DNA of 64,000 bases from contig JAIVEN010000015.1 in NCBI GenBank assembly GCA_026686845.1, positions 3,239,001-3,303,000 of the forward strand. The letters are read 5' to 3'. The notes under the pieces were generated by a model. That model worked only from the letters and a program-made list of their open reading frames with translations, did not search any database and was not told the origin of the DNA. Positions 11,840 to 25,920 of this stretch are shown here, one piece after another. The translations under genes were made by a program, and so were the position numbers. The stretch comes from Adenanthera pavonina. Its lineage: Eukaryota > Streptophyta > Magnoliopsida > Fabales > Fabaceae. Within the stretch, counting starts at the first letter, position 1; each line of letters starts with the position of its first letter.

Positions 11840-12205
11840 ATTTTTTTGAAGACAATTGTCTTCAAAATAGGATTATACTTACTGTTAAAATCATTGCCTA
11901 TACTCTATAGATACAATTTAAGATTGTCGTGACATTTTTACAACAATCATAAACTTAATTTGAGCAACATTTTAAAGTTGTTGCCTTAATTAGGTTCACC
12001 TTATATCTGTGGTCAATTCCCATAGTATAAACAACAATTTCTGAATGCCATGGACATAGGGCATGAAAAATTTGTTTTGGATAATAGATAATGCCCGAAT
12101 AGGCACCACTTGGATTAGGCAACACTTTTGATAGCTATAGCTATCATTTTTAACTATTCCTATAAAGCAAAAATGTTGTAGCGAGAACATAAAAACCATA
12201 AAACA
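11840..12205. mobile_element. Possible CACTA-type transposon end remnant
   Basis: The stretch carries repeated gttgcc/ggcaac and caacattt motifs in both orientations (for example aaagttgttgcctta near 11975 and ggcaacacttttgatagct near 12120), and ends with aaaaatgttgtagcg, close to the inverse of a CACTA terminus. This resembles CACTA subterminal repeats. No matching other terminus or 3-bp duplication was found. The following sequence to 13.3 kb is AT-rich with no recognised feature. Confidence 0.3.
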
Positions 12206-13299
12206 GCAATTTTGTCCTCCATTTTGAGTGCTATAGAGATAAGATAAGAAGAAAGAAACTTTCCACGAATGAATCATAGTATTAAGGTTCTAGATTAATT
12301 AGTTTAACATATTAATTACATGATTAAATATTTTCAAAATATAAAAAGGGGTTTAAAATGTGTAATTAAGTGGGGATAAACCCAAAAAAAAAGTGAGTAA
12401 TGAATGAGACTGTATGAAAATAAAAAATAAAAAAATTGGATGAAAGAAATATCAAAATGTTTAATGTATCATTTTTAATATTTTTTAATTTTGAAATTAT
12501 ATTTTATTAAAAAAATTCAATCAAAATAATAATAATTTAAAAAATAAAAAAATTGCGGTCCTTATAAGATTTAAACTCAAAACATATATAAAATGCATAG
12601 ATTCATCTCTCTCTCTCTTTCTGTCTTGATTTTTTTTTTAATTTCAAATCTCATTAACTTCAAAAAAAGTGGCCGCCATTTTCTCTGTTTTTTTTGACAA
12701 AATATAAATTAATGAAAGAGGATACTCTGCATCAGCCAAAGGATTATGAACTACAGTAGTCGTAGATCATTGATCATTGTACAACAAAAAGAGGGAACAA
12801 AGTTGTAAAACTCAAAATCATAAAATTTAAAGGGGATACAGGTTTTCTTTGTTTTCTTGTGTAAAGGAGAACATAGTTTCGTTTTTGTGTTTTTGTTTGT
12901 CATTCTTTTTGAACTCCGTGCATTCTTCAAATTTATGTCTGATTATAATTTAGTTATTTTCAAATTCCAGGCATTGCTCTTACTCTTACATTAGATCTAT
13001 GTTTCAAAATGAAGGGTCATCTCCCAAAACAGCATCACCTTTTTCAGTTCTATTTCATTGAAGTCTTTTTCTACATTTTATTGATGAATCCTATATTTAT
13101 AAATATTTAAGATACTTCTGAATGTATTTTGAGAGTCATTTATGCATTTTATATTACATTTGCTCAAATATTTGAATTGATTGCATTTATTGGATTGCAT
13201 TGCAAATATTACAAAATTGTTTAATTGAAGCAATCAAGCAGATAAAATTTTCATCGGTGTTTATTGTAATAATCTTACTTTTATGGGATATTACAAAAT

Positions 13300-16200
13300 G
13301 AATAAAAGATGAGAAACGAAGTGAGACGAAAATGCTATATATAATTGGGCTTTTAAAAAAATTAATTTCTCATCTAATTTTTAAAAGAAATTATGTTTCG
13401 TTCTTCATTGGAAATAGTTTTTCATAAGGTTCTTAACATAAATTAATTTTAGAACTTATTCCAAAAAATATGCAATATACCACTTGAATGAAAGTACACT
13501 CTAAGTTAAGCACAACGGTATAAATATTGCGTTCCCGGGAGATTTGATAGACCGATTTGAAGTTAATGTGAATGGTAAAAAAGAAATAATAAAAAAATTG
13601 GTCTTTGAGTGAAATTACAAGAAAATACCTGAAAGAATGGATAATTATGTTTTTGACCCGACTTAAGGGCAAAATGGTCATTTCACAAATTAGAAGCAAA
13701 ATGTGAATAATGCATTTGAGGTCCAAAAATGAAAAGTTGACATCGTAAAATGCAAAAGAAATTGAAAGAAATGGAAAGATACTGTTAAGTATAAAGAAAG
13801 GTAAAGAGGTCATTTTTTCCAGTTAAATAGAAAAATAAGAAAATTAAATTTTAGTCTCAAAAATTAAGAATATTTATACTTTAGTCCCCTAAGAATGAGC
13901 ATAACGTTAGGGGAAAAAAAAGAAAAAAGTTTGGGAAAAATTACACTTAAGACCTGAAAATTTTAATAATTATAAATTAGCCTCGAGTCAAGAGTATTTT
14001 TGAAAATATGAAAAATTATAGTCAAAATGAAGCTTTCAATGAGATAAGCCCAATGGAATATAGCAAAAAATCTACTAAGATCAAAATAATATTTATTAGA
14101 TAATTATGGTTTAATATTAATATTTTACTCAACAAAAGTAAGTTTAGACTGCAGGAAAGATAGTATTGATTCAAGGACAATGATTGAATCTTGATAAAAT
14201 ATATTTCAGGTCAAGATAATGATTTTGGACTGAAAGTAATTGTTTGATAATCCTGTACCAATTTAGTGACAATTTTGGCAAAAATACTTAATTGGTACGG
14301 ATAAATCTAATCAGTAAAGGGTATTTTGATTCATAAAAATTATTGAAGTAAGTTTTGGCTAAAAAATAAGGTGAGCCATGTCTGAATCAGTTTATGGACA
14401 CATGTGAAATTTTTCAAAAAGCTTTTTAAAAGAAAAAGTGAATAAAAATAGATAGAAAAGTTAATGAGATAATTGTATGGCATAATTATCATTTAAAAGC
14501 ATAACACTTCATCTTCCTCACGTCTCAAACACACTGAATCAATGGAGAAAGAGACCAAGAAGGTGTGAAAGAGAGAGAGCAAAAGGGAGAAGGAAAAATC
14601 ACAAGTTTGATCCCAAACTCTCAAGGTAAGTTCCTTTGGTGATTATCTTGCATCTACTTAAGTATGATAGTGTTTCATAGAGTATTTCTCTCTATTTTTT
14701 CTCTAAAAATTTCTACCTAGAGAGAGAGTAGAGAGATAAAATGAAGCCATGAAGAAAGTGATCCATGAAAAGTGTTGTATAAGCTTCAAGTGCAAAGATA
14801 TACCATTAGATTGCAAGTTTGTTGAGTTGTGATATTTCTACAATTTTGCTGAATTTTCTGTTGAATTAGGGTTTGAATTAGGAAGGAAATTTCATGATTT
14901 TGACCCCCAAAATATATTACTTGTGTCCAAAATAGGTTAGAACAATTATGTTGTACAAGAAAATGCAAAAGGAAAGCAAAGAGTAAAATTAGAGTTAAAG
15001 TGAGCTCTTTATGAAGGATGTCATGCAATCAATGACTTAAGATCTTGTTTTATGATGTAATAGGGTTCCAAGAAGTGTTTTAAGATCAATGGAAGTGTTC
15101 ACAAAGTTTGGAGATCATTGGAAAGTAAGAAGGTAGTTATTTTCCTATTTATGCCTAATGTTATCATGCTTGATTTTCATGATTCTATAAATATGCCATA
15201 TCTTTGTTTGGATACTTTGTGATGAATTTGCATTGTTGGCTGGTTGTTTGAAGGGTTTTATGACCCTATGATGTTCATTTTCTGAAGTGTTACCATGCCA
15301 AAATTTTTATGAAATTGTATGGCATAATATGAATTTATGATTTTATGATTACCATTGATGATTCTATGAGATGCTATGATAATATGCTTACATAATTGGA
15401 TGTAACTACTGAGATTCTTTGAATCTCATTCCTTTCCAAATATTAACTATGTTAGGACAATGTCATGGAAGTATTCAAACAAATGCAAGGGAAATAAAGA
15501 AGACGATGGAGAATTGAGAAACTATGTATCATGTATGTATGAGGTAAAATTCTGTAATTATACATGATTATGTTCCTTAAAGTCCTCTTATGATGTTATG
15601 TGTAGATTTGGAACAATAAATGTTGATACATGAGGTTTATGAAGTTTATTATATGAGTTATGGCATAATTATGAACAAGATGACTAGTATTGATTTGGGT
15701 AATGGAACTCTACTTGAAACAGAGTATCCTATATAAGTGTTATATATGCTCTTAAAGTAGACACAACGAGATTTTCATAGAGTTAAAGAACACCTAAATT
15801 GGATAAATGTATGAATTATAATGAATTTTTGAAGTTAGGATTCAAAATTGAACAGTATTGGAAAAATTGGAACTTATACTGTGAACATTGGATTTTTCAA
15901 AAGGAACTATAAAATCATGTATAGCTCCAAAAATTTAGTGATTTGTATTTATGGAAATCTCCAAGTCTTAGGAAATGAATGCCAATGGTTTGAAACCATT
16001 TGGAGCTATAAAGAAGGAGTTATGTAATTTCTCCTAAAACTGTTCCAGTAGAGGTAGTGTTCTGACCCATAATAGTTAAGTTAATGTTATGCCCTATACA
16101 ATTTGAATAAATGTACAAGAAAAATATTTATAGAAAGTAGACTCACAGATCTTTCCAATAACATAAGGAATGCATAAATGGGCTCAGGGTAGAGTTAGAT

Positions 16201-17740
16201 ATGAATTTTTAAATATAAGGTCAAAATCCTGGAGAAGAGAAAATGACCAAATATATAGTAAATATTTGAGAAATAAACTATATAAATTGGTTAATATAAT
16301 GCTCTATTTCATATTTTTTCTATGTATAGAAAGTTTTTATCTATTTTTAAAGACTTGAATCACTATGAAATGATTTTTCTAGAATTAGTTATGAATTTTC
16401 AAAGTTCAGTAGGTAAAGTGGAAACTACCATATGAACAGTAACCGACAATTTTAGAAATTCTGATTTTCATTCTTATGTGATTCAAACTTAGGATCAAGT
16501 ATAATCAGACTTAAACGGAGTCTAATTCATGAAAAATGAGTCTAAAAGTCAAGTGTTGCATTTATTGATTTTTGTAGGGAAGATTATGTATTTGAAGTTG
16601 GAAAAAGTGAAGTTTGAAAGGCCAAAAATCAAAATTTGAAGTTTACATGTTGCAGCATTGTGTCCATGGATGTTGTAGCATTCTTGTATTTGTGAAGAAA
16701 AATGAGGAACATTTATTTTGTGCTGTAGCGTGACTTAATTGATGCTACAACAGTGCTTCTTTGCATAAGAACAATCATTCTCTGCTGCAATAGTAGTTAA
16801 GTGGATGTTGCAGCATGATTATTGTTCCTAGGTCATATCCTTTTGCATTGCAATGTGGTGGGCTTGATGCTGCAGTGTCGCATATTGTAAAAAATGTGCA
16901 ATCCAACTAAAGTCGAAATTTGAAGCTTAGAAGGATATATTTTCAATTTTCTTCAATTTCGGTTAGTTTGGACCTTAAAGTTGATTTGAGAACTCAAAGG
17001 AAAGTAGATTGAGGCTTTAATATGGGAAGGATAGGCGGCATGAACAGAAATTTGGCACCTAGTTTGCTCTTCTCTTTTTCTTCTTTCTTATATATATATA
17101 TATATATATATATTTCTTTTTTATGGTTTGTTTGTTATATGTTTTATGTATGGAAATACTTATGATGTGTAGCTAGATCTTTATTTTGAATTATTATTTC
17201 TTTAATTATATATGGATTACTGGATGATAATTTACTCCTTTAATTGCATTAATGTTATGTTTGTTGATTTGATTATGAGCTTGATTGTTTCAAAATATAA
17301 TGAATCTGATCGGGGCTTATTTTGGGTTTCTTGATGAAGTTAGGAATAGGAAATTTAGGATAGACTGTTAATTAATCATGTATGATCAAGTATTCAGATG
17401 CCAAAAAAAATAATTTGCTTGTAGGATAGAATTATATCTATCAGTCTTACATAGTCACATTAGGTTTGTGCTTAATTGATCGAGTCTAATTAATTACTCA
17501 CCTAAGAAATTAGGGATTAGTATAATTAAAACTTCTCTTAGTGATTTGAAAGACGCTATTAGGTAATTGAGGAACCTAGACTAGCAAACATGACTGTAAT
17601 ATTAATTAAGGGGGGAGTTTGACATTAAGAAGTAATTAAAGTTATAATAATTAACTTTACCGCTTGAATGCCAGGATTACCGTGGCAAGCAAAGTGGGCG
17701 ATGCAGCTAGCAATATTGATATATATATATATATATATTA
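13300..17740. repeat. Degenerate noncoding repeat, LTR-retrotransposon-like
   Basis: About 4.4 kb without coding signal. It contains sentence-like stretches typical of long plant gypsy LTRs and leaders: a 'tagcctcgagtcaagagtatttttgaaaa' type segment near 13.98 kb (given here as the words tagcctcgagtcaagag then tatttttgaaaa), an A/G-rich leader at 14.54-14.60 kb followed by a splice-donor-like CAAGgtaagtt, and a segment near 16.13 kb reading agaaagtagactcacagatc. A (TA)n microsatellite lies at 17.09-17.11 kb. No paired LTR or target duplication was identified, so class and boundaries are uncertain. Confidence 0.3.
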
Positions 17741-19130
17741 GTATTCTTTTTTAAATTTTAGTCTCAACTTCTAACGCGCATAACTTCCAACATAGATGAT
17801 ACGTCCATTTTATGTCTACAAAATATCCATATTTTGTAGCTATTTTTAGCTCTAAATATTATAATTTGATACTTTTTGGCATAATTCTGTATAACTTGGA
17901 TGTATTTGCATCACAAGAATATTTGTGAGAATTTTTGAGCCACATAGAGCTGAAAAGCAAGAGAAAAACATTGAATTATTACTCCACGCGGTTCCCACCA
18001 ATTTCCTCACCTGCGTACAGGTGAGAAGGCGAGGAGAAAGAATTTTGTGAGAGGACCTGGTGCCAGGTCAACCTTTGAAGAGAACCCAACTGGTGCCAAG
18101 TGGTTTCCTGGACTAGGAAGAAGGATACGTCAAGACGGCGCCAGGTGAAGGAAAATTATATGGATCCGGTGCCGGCTCGTTTCGAGATGCAAATTAACGT
18201 TTATGTATTTTCATGATTTATTGGGCTTTTATAGGCTTCTGAACTTTTCTTATAAAAGGAAACACAGCAGAAACGAAGAGGAGAGTTCAGTCAAGCATCA
18301 GGAGGCTAGAGAACACGATTCTAAAGCTTTTGGAGCAACTAAAAGAGATCAGGAGACAAGGAAAACAAGAGATTTAAGGAGTTTTGGGGCAACCTTCAAG
18401 TTTCCTCTCTTATACTTTCATCTTTAGTATTGTTTGTTTTATAATTTGAGATTTGAACTTTGTTAAGATGATTAAGCATATGGATTGCTAAATTCCCAGT
18501 TAGAGGTAGGGATGTAACCTGATTAGGATTAACTCATTTTTATGATTTTGATTATGATTCTAGAGTTTAAACTTTAATTATATATATAATTGAATAGTTT
18601 ATAATTATATTTGTCTTTCTTATTTGAATATCGATTTTGTGACTAACCACCATAGAATCTAACCTGCAAACAAACTTCAAGAATTGAAAGGAGAAGAGTA
18701 AGTTTGGACTTAGAAAGTTAGAGGTAGATAACTAGACTAGAGATAGATCAAGGAATTTGTGATGACTTAGTTGTAGCTTCATGGTTTGGTTAGATGAGTG
18801 AGTTGCGCGAGAGCAAATTCAACTCTAATTAAACAATGACTAATACACTAAGAGATGATTGAGACATAATAGAAATAATTGTCACTATAATTGTATGAAT
18901 TCTAATCAAGAAAGTAATTTGAGCTATCCCGATAAGTAAATCTCGATCCCTTGACACTTCTAATAATTGAATTAACTTATAGATTGAATTTTTTGCTTCT
19001 TTTTAATTTCTAATTTTCTCATTTGAATTGTTAATTGCTTTTGGATTAAGAATCATGGACTGATAGATTTCACAACCTTCCTTTGGTTTGATTCCAAAAT
19101 ACTCTGAACTTTTTATTACTATGATCGACT
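17741..19130. repeat. Degenerate dispersed-repeat sequence
   Basis: Noncoding. The GC-richer island at about 17.98-18.20 kb carries three ggtgcca/ggcgccagg-type motifs. It is followed by catgatttattgggctttta, an A/G-rich stretch and tttgttaagatgattaagca, a style I associate with plant LTR-retrotransposon remnants. No domain, terminal repeat or target duplication was seen. Confidence 0.25.
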
Positions 19131-22100
19131 ATGTATACATGCAGGATCCTGATCAACAGACATTCGATTAATGTGATTTCAAAACCTATAGATCACACTA
19201 AAAATTCTCTAGCTGCGAGTGTAAATCACACCAAAAAAATTTCTCTACATAGAGATTTTGAACCCCGGACTGTTATGGTTACTTTTGACCAAAAGTTTGT
19301 TTCCAACACTCCCCAAATCCACACAATCCACCAATTGACCACCAAACCTATTCACACAAAGTTTCAAATGACTTTAGGACACTATTCAAGGAGGCTACAC
19401 TTTAAGAAAAACCACTCCCTTGGGATTTGACTCTTTTGAACCCAAAACTTCACTAATAAGTGACGTGCCCATTTTCCACAAACTCTTCCAAAAATCCATT
19501 TCAAAAACAAGAACAACTTTATCTTATCAAAATACACTTGAGGCAACTAATTTAACATGCCCAAAGATTGTATCACAACATATGAATCTCTTACCCTATG
19601 ATACATAACCAAGACAATCACCAAGCAACACAAAGATTCCAAGGAGTTCTTAAACCACTCAAATGACAATGTATAATACTAATTTAGTCACAATGAACAT
19701 GTCCAACAGTACATGCGTAACATCCAAGACTTTGCAACCCCAAACAATACTCAACTTAACCTCTAAACTAAAAATGGGAGACAAGGCAGAAGAGTGGCAC
19801 TGCAGCCTGGCCATACATTGCGACGTGGGTCATTACTAGACCCAACTTGAAATTGGATAGAATAGCTCAGTGCCACTGCCACAATTATAGTGCTATGGTG
19901 TCAATGACAAAATTTGCATTAGCAAATTGTTGACGTAATCGATCAACTTCCGGCATGCATAACCTCACACATTAACGACCTGATTCCAACGCCTACAGGT
20001 CACTTTACTCTTACACTAACCATAGACACCAAACACACCTCAAAATACCTCTGTATGGAGATTTTGAATGCTCGAAACTAAATTAGCCACTTTTGACTAA
20101 AACCAAGAACCAAATACTTCCAATGGCTACCAATGAGCAATTGGTAACCAAAAACCATTCCAACAGGTCACACAAGACTCAAGGATTATATCTAAAAAGG
20201 TTTCAACTCGAAAAAGCTACTCCTCCAAGTTTTGACGTCCCCTTGAATCTCAAATCAAGCAAATAGACTATATGCACATTTCTTACACCAAAGACCCATT
20301 AATGACAACATTGGGCTCACAACCCAAACATACATATCTAAAGGGACTTAGAGTCACCAATCTTAAGTCCAACACAACCAAACATTAGGAATTTAAACAT
20401 CACATAAGACATATTTGACATTCATCATACCAGTAGCATAACCATAGGCCCATCAACACATAAAGGGCCATACACCAAGCATAGAGAGTAGAAGAGGGGC
20501 CACATATCAGTTTGATCCTAGATAACAGGGATAAGTTAGATACACATAGCATTACACAACAATACGAGTGGCACTTTGTTAAAAATATAACAAATACAAC
20601 AATAAGAAGGTAAACTCCAATACCCACAAGTACTCTCAATCCTCATTTCCCAAGCCCTCCTTGGTTCTTTCCTTACTAGTGCTAGATCTTTCACCTAGGA
20701 ATTATTAGCCACGAGATAAGACATACATCCCAGTAACCAGGGGTTTATATATAAACATATAAGCATAAAAACATGGTTCCACAATAGTTTTTAGATGCAA
20801 ACTCAATATCAATGTAGTATGCATGATATGTAGATACAGATCCTACCAATATACAACTAGAACCATGAGCTAGCTACTACAATAAGATAACCTTAGCTAG
20901 TGGCTCTCTTCTAACAACTTGTGATAACTGATTCCAGGGTCACTACACAGCTCTCCTTCTAATGGTCATGACCTGGTCAAAGGCCAATGCACCAAAGGTT
21001 GGACCATAACTTTCCTTCCCCTGAACCACCCAAATTGGTAGCTATTTAGAGAAGGTGCACCCAATTCGCAGCCACATAAGTCTCCTGGCCATAAAATGAC
21101 TATTTAGTGGATTGGTATACCACGTGGTATATAGAGTACCGTCACCCAAATAAGTGTCTCAACAACGTATTACGTGTGATAATGCCGAATGTATGCTAAC
21201 ATGTCACCACATGTTATCTTCTACAATGCTAACATGTTATAAGATCATATATGATAAGTCATTAGGTGTATAATCATCATTTCATGTCAATATCCTTCAT
21301 TATATACATACATCATGTTGACTGTCATCAATATCCATTTCAACATAATATAAGGTAAGGGGAGAGGACTTATTAGCTGTGTTACCACACATATCATGAT
21401 ATGAGAAAAGATAATCATTATTTGTACTAGATGCATGATATGAAAGAGCACAACATAATTTATAAAGCATGCATATCATGATATGAAATGATTAGCCATG
21501 CATATAAAAATCAATCAAGAATATAAAAAAAGACACCCTAGTCACCTCAACCATCCAAACCCACTCGATACCATAGTAGGCCAAAGAGAACAATAATCAC
21601 TACAACACATCAAGGATGCAAGAATCATGCCACCAAATTATCCGAAACCCAAATACACAATCAAATTCATAATAGTCCAATCAATAAACCAAGGAGCTCA
21701 TACTTCAATCATAATATAATTATTTACCGACCACTTTCAAGCTTTCCAAACACTACCCGGAGTCAAGAGATGAACAATGGTGTAACCTAGACAACACCAA
21801 ATTCTCATTATCATCACAATTCTCAATCCTTAGCATTCAAGATTATCACCCCAAGCATAAACTAGATGTATCAAAGCATTCCAATGTAAACCCATACATC
21901 AAAATACCCAAAACAATCCATAAAACTATGGTCATGCTCCCACAGATTTGGACTCCCAATTATATCAATGGTTGAGGGTTAGGGTTTGGAAAATATACCA
22001 TTAAAACACTTAAAATCCTTAACTTAAAGATTAAACACAGCTAACAAACACATCAATCAAGCATCTAAACAAAGATTAATCGGTAGAAATACATCTTAAG

Positions 22101-22560
22101 TCAAAACCCTAGCTTTAACCATGAAAAACTACTGAAAATATTGAGGAAAAACAGAGAGGAGAGGTAAGGGATGACTTACCAATAAGAATCAAGCCTCAAA
22201 AGTCCCAGAAATCGAGCCACAAAGCTGGAAATTTTGAACTCTAGTGAAGCTCCATCATTTTTCTTCATTTTCCTCTTCTTCCGATAATTGGTTCGACTTT
22301 TGATTTAAACCATATTTGTGACTGGTGTTGTGGCATCACTTAAGCTCTCCATGGCGCGAGACACCACTATCTCAGCCCAGAAAACCCAATCCAAGCTCAT
22401 TCATCTAGGCATCACAGCTTTTCCTCGAGGCCTTCTAGAAAGTAATTTACTTCATAGGCCATGTGATATTGTAGAATGCCTTACAAAATTCTAACACCTT
22501 CGTTAGGGCCTTATAGAAAGTTGATCTAGTTCTTTTTTCTTTTTTTCCGAGGTAATACCG
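19131..22560. repeat. Degenerate repeat with internal self-similarity
   Basis: Noncoding CA-rich sequence. Two parts resemble each other: 19225-19320 (tctacatagagattttgaac ... ggttacttttgaccaaaa) and 20040-20110 (ctgtatggagattttgaatg ... agccacttttgactaaaa). The right part (21.9-22.5 kb) contains ggttgagggttagggtttgg. Short open frames here show no recognisable protein. Probably an old retroelement-derived segment. Confidence 0.3.
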
Positions 22561-23286
22561 TGCGATTTCCAAATTACACATTTCCACAATGTTGTTTCTT
22601 CCCAAAGTTGTTTACATTGGTGCAGACAAAGAAGAAAAGGGAAAAAAGTTTGGGACCCAGCAATTCATTTTCTTGGTTCCCAAATTAGAGAGAAAAAGAA
22701 TGTCGATATCAAATTAAAGAGGTTATAAGCGTTATTGCTCGGCAACACCATGTGTAATAAGACATTAGAACATCCTTTACATTATTTGGAGCAAATATCT
22801 TTCCCCTAAAAATACGCATTATCAATAAAACTTTGAGTATTTTAGTATAATATATAATATTATATTAATATTGTTATCATTTGATGGTACTATTTCATTA
22901 AATTTTTATTAAAGGGATGAAAAAAATATTTTATTCGCAAATTCACTTTAAAAAAAAATCCATTTTTCATTTCATTTTACGTATCAAACTCTGTTAAGCA
23001 TAATGAAATGGAAAAAAAGATAAACAACTTTATGCGTGAAGAATGTTTATGTTTTGCACTCTCAAATAACAAAAAAAAAAGTTTTTATACAGAACAAAAT
23101 GGCATGAAAAAATATATAATAAAAAATTGATCTTGTATATGAGAAATACCTTATGTTCGATGTGTCCCTAACACTTATTATCTCTTGGACACAAAACTTC
23201 TAATTTGTCCACAGATCAATCAGGCTTCTAATTTGTGTTGTAGATAAAAGAGAGGTATTTTTAAATACCTCATATTCATTTCATTG

Positions 23287-23372
23287 TTGTTGTTGTTGTT
23301 GTTTGGTGGATCGAACGAGGGACTTGTTAGTTGAGAGGCACATCCTAACCATCAAATCCCCAATCCATCCGA
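23287..23372 (-). repeat. tRNA-like (SINE-type) cassette, copy A
   Basis: On the - strand an A-box-like GATGGTTAGGATG is followed by a B-box-like GTTCGATCC and then CAA repeats (GTT on the + strand). Compare the better preserved copy at 45.43 kb. Looks like the tRNA-derived head of a SINE. Confidence 0.45.
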
Positions 23373-24504
23373 GGCTTGTGTGTTCAAACACAATTTCTTG
23401 TCAGTTAGTCAATGATAATATTTTAGTACTTTTTTAAATGAAATTGACTTATCTAATGTAAAGTACGAATTTGTTTCATTATAATTTTAGAGTACACTTA
23501 AACTTTTTTTAAAAATTTATATAGACATTTCATTTTTTAAAAAAAATCTATGCAAAGTTAATTTATATTTAATTTTTAAGTTTAAACTTTTTCGCTAAAA
23601 TATTTTTCTATTTTTTCAGTTTTAAACTTAAAAAAAAAGATAATTCAATAAGAATTTAATACTAAGCTGAAAATAACTTCTTGTTTTACATGTCTATATT
23701 CTCTAATCAAATTTGTAAACAAAAGTAAAATTGTATTTTAAAAAATTATATGAACCTTTTATATATTCTTGTCATCAGATTTCATAATAATAATAATAAT
23801 AATTATTATTATTATATACAAAAGCATGGATTTTATCCATAATTTAAAATTATAATTTTCTCATAAAATTATACTTTATGGCCAAAAATAAAATAAAATT
23901 ATACTTAAAAAATATCCATTGCACATTATCAATTGTAGCCAAACCTCTATGTAGTACCTCTCGAATAGAATTTTTTTTTTATACTTCAGTATTCGGTATC
24001 CTGAAATATCTTAGGTTCATTATCCATCCCAAACTAATCAAAATCCCACCATATAGGATTTTTACGATTTAGAAAACAATTTTATCAAACATCAATTATT
24101 TTAGAGAATTAGCAAATCTTTAATGACAAAAATTGTTGGCAGTTTGGGGAAAAAAAAGATTCAGCCCAGAAAAGACCTTTTGGGTTTGTCATGGACCAAA
24201 CATTTGAGAGGCCCACCGACAAAAGGCTTAGATATTTCTTTTTCTTTTCTTTTTTTTTATCTTTTTTTTGGGTCCCAATGTTATTCTCGTATCAGACCCA
24301 GAAGGAACAGGATGTGAGAATAAGAGGTAGTAAGTACCACTCTTCTTCCACAAAAACTGAACTTCAAGAAAATTTCAGAGAAAGATTATAAAGAATCAAA
24401 GGAAGGAGACGATCTGTTATATAAAACTGTAAAGTACAACTAACTACTATGGGCTTTAGTTCAGCCCGCTTCGAATATAACAGCATTTTGTTTAATACCT
24501 CAAA

Positions 24505-24740
24505 CGGTGTGGTGCTGAAGCTCACTAATGATAGAAGATGTAAGTGGAATCGAGGTAGTCCTTGCTGTCAATGATGCAATGGTATCATTGAAGATACTAT
24601 GCATGTGCTACGAGATTGTATTCATGCAAGGAAAGTCTAGGATGAACTAATTAAGCCTATCTATGAAGGGCTTTTCTATAGACTAGGTCTTGAAGATTGG
24701 TTCTTGTTGAATCTTAAGGAAGATTCATAAATGGAATAGA
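24505..24740 (+). pseudogene. LINE ORF2 fragment (zf-RVT region)
   Basis: Translation gives a decayed zinc-finger segment of plant LINE ORF2: CNGIIEDTMHVLRDCIHARKV followed by a stop and DELIKPIYEGL. This matches the pattern C-x4-ED-x2-H-x-LRDC-x2-A-x-V-W. The fragment is absent at the equivalent place in block copy B, so it was inserted after the duplication or lost there. Stops interrupt the frame. Confidence 0.7.
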
Positions 24741-25025
24741 AACTGTAACTAACATTTACAGTTCTTGTTGATGCAAGTCTCTCACAAAGTCTAACTTTAT
24801 TTTTATTTAGAAAAAAAACTAACTTTTTTTCTTCTCTCCTTTTAGACTACATAAAGCATGCATTACTTTAGTGACTAAATTAATTAGACTTATTTGACAA
24901 AAAAGTTGTTTTTATGGTTTTTATAATTAAGGTAAGTGCTCCTCATTAATAACTTTATATTTCATATGATGGAACCACTTATCTTCATGGAAAAGTATCT
25001 CCTATTCCAATTCACATTTGGGACA

Positions 25026-25026
<1 letters not shown>

Positions 25027-25072
<46 letters not shown>
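25027..25072. repeat. (CA)n microsatellite
   Basis: An uninterrupted CA dinucleotide run of more than 40 bases. The equivalent positions in the other block copies have shorter CA runs (47.19 and 49.75 kb). Confidence 0.95.
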
Positions 25073-25074
<2 letters not shown>

Positions 25075-25920
25075 TATTGATTATTGAATCATATATGGCA
25101 CCCAAAAATAATTGAGCCAGAGAAACAGTTTTACATAGACAAGTATATTATTGTACATTAGATTTATATACATATTTTTATAAGTTTGTCAGTTTATGTA
25201 TTTTTCAATAAATTACGTTTGAAAAATTATTTCTAAAAATTAATTATATGTAATTTTGAATTATAAAAATCATTAAATTTTTTTAAGAAATAGTGTATCT
25301 TTTATATATTTTGTATTTAAAAAATTATTGCAAATTAAGGCGTTGAACTCATATCTCAGGTATTTATTTATATATATATATATATTATTGCATCTGTTTC
25401 ATACAAATTACAATCCTCATTTCCAAATTTCTTATTGTATTCTAGGAGATTGGTGTCCGGATATCAATTAGGTATAGTTCCAAAAATATTGTTTAAGACA
25501 ATCAAAATTGAAGCTTCGATAATTTTAAGAGAAACCGAAGAAGAGAAGCATGCCTAGTGAATCACAGGGAGAAGGGAGCATAAGGGTACAAAATTGAGCA
25601 CTAATGTTTTATTTTCAAAATATTCAAAAATATTAACTTTACACCTATTTAATGTAAAAGTATTTAATAATTTATGTATTCAAAATGGTCATAAATAATA
25701 TTTTTATTTAAAAAAACTCATCGAGTGAAACACAGTGAATACAAAATATACTAATATATACTAGTATTTCACCCCCAAAAAAATACTAATATATAGACAT
25801 TCTAGTATTTTCAAGTACTTAGAAGTTTATTAATACGGAATTAAATATGATGCATATGAAAAATTAATATTTTCATCATATAAATTATAAAATAAGCAGA
25901 AGACATTAACTAAATTGCTG

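Larger units (their letters stand above)
22770..25920. repeat. Duplicated block, copy A
   Basis: This block aligns along its length with 44.8-48.0 kb (copy B). Shared anchors in order are atttggagcaaat, atttgatggta...atttcattaaatttttatta, cacaga[t/c]caatcaggcttcta, a GAGGTATTT palindrome, a GTT repeat with a tRNA-like cassette, gcccagaaaga/gacatggaccaaa, cacttatcttc, a CA repeat, and gagattggtgtccg. Copy A differs by carrying a LINE fragment at 24.5 kb and a long (CA)n tract. It contains no gene. Confidence 0.7.

Noticed and set aside
18203..18427. 74-residue charged open frame
   Set aside because: It sits in noncoding repeat sequence, with no domain and no splice context supporting a gene.
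19131..19608. Two overlapping open frames of 99 and 62 residues
   Set aside because: No recognisable domain, low-complexity CA-rich composition, and location inside a degenerate repeat.
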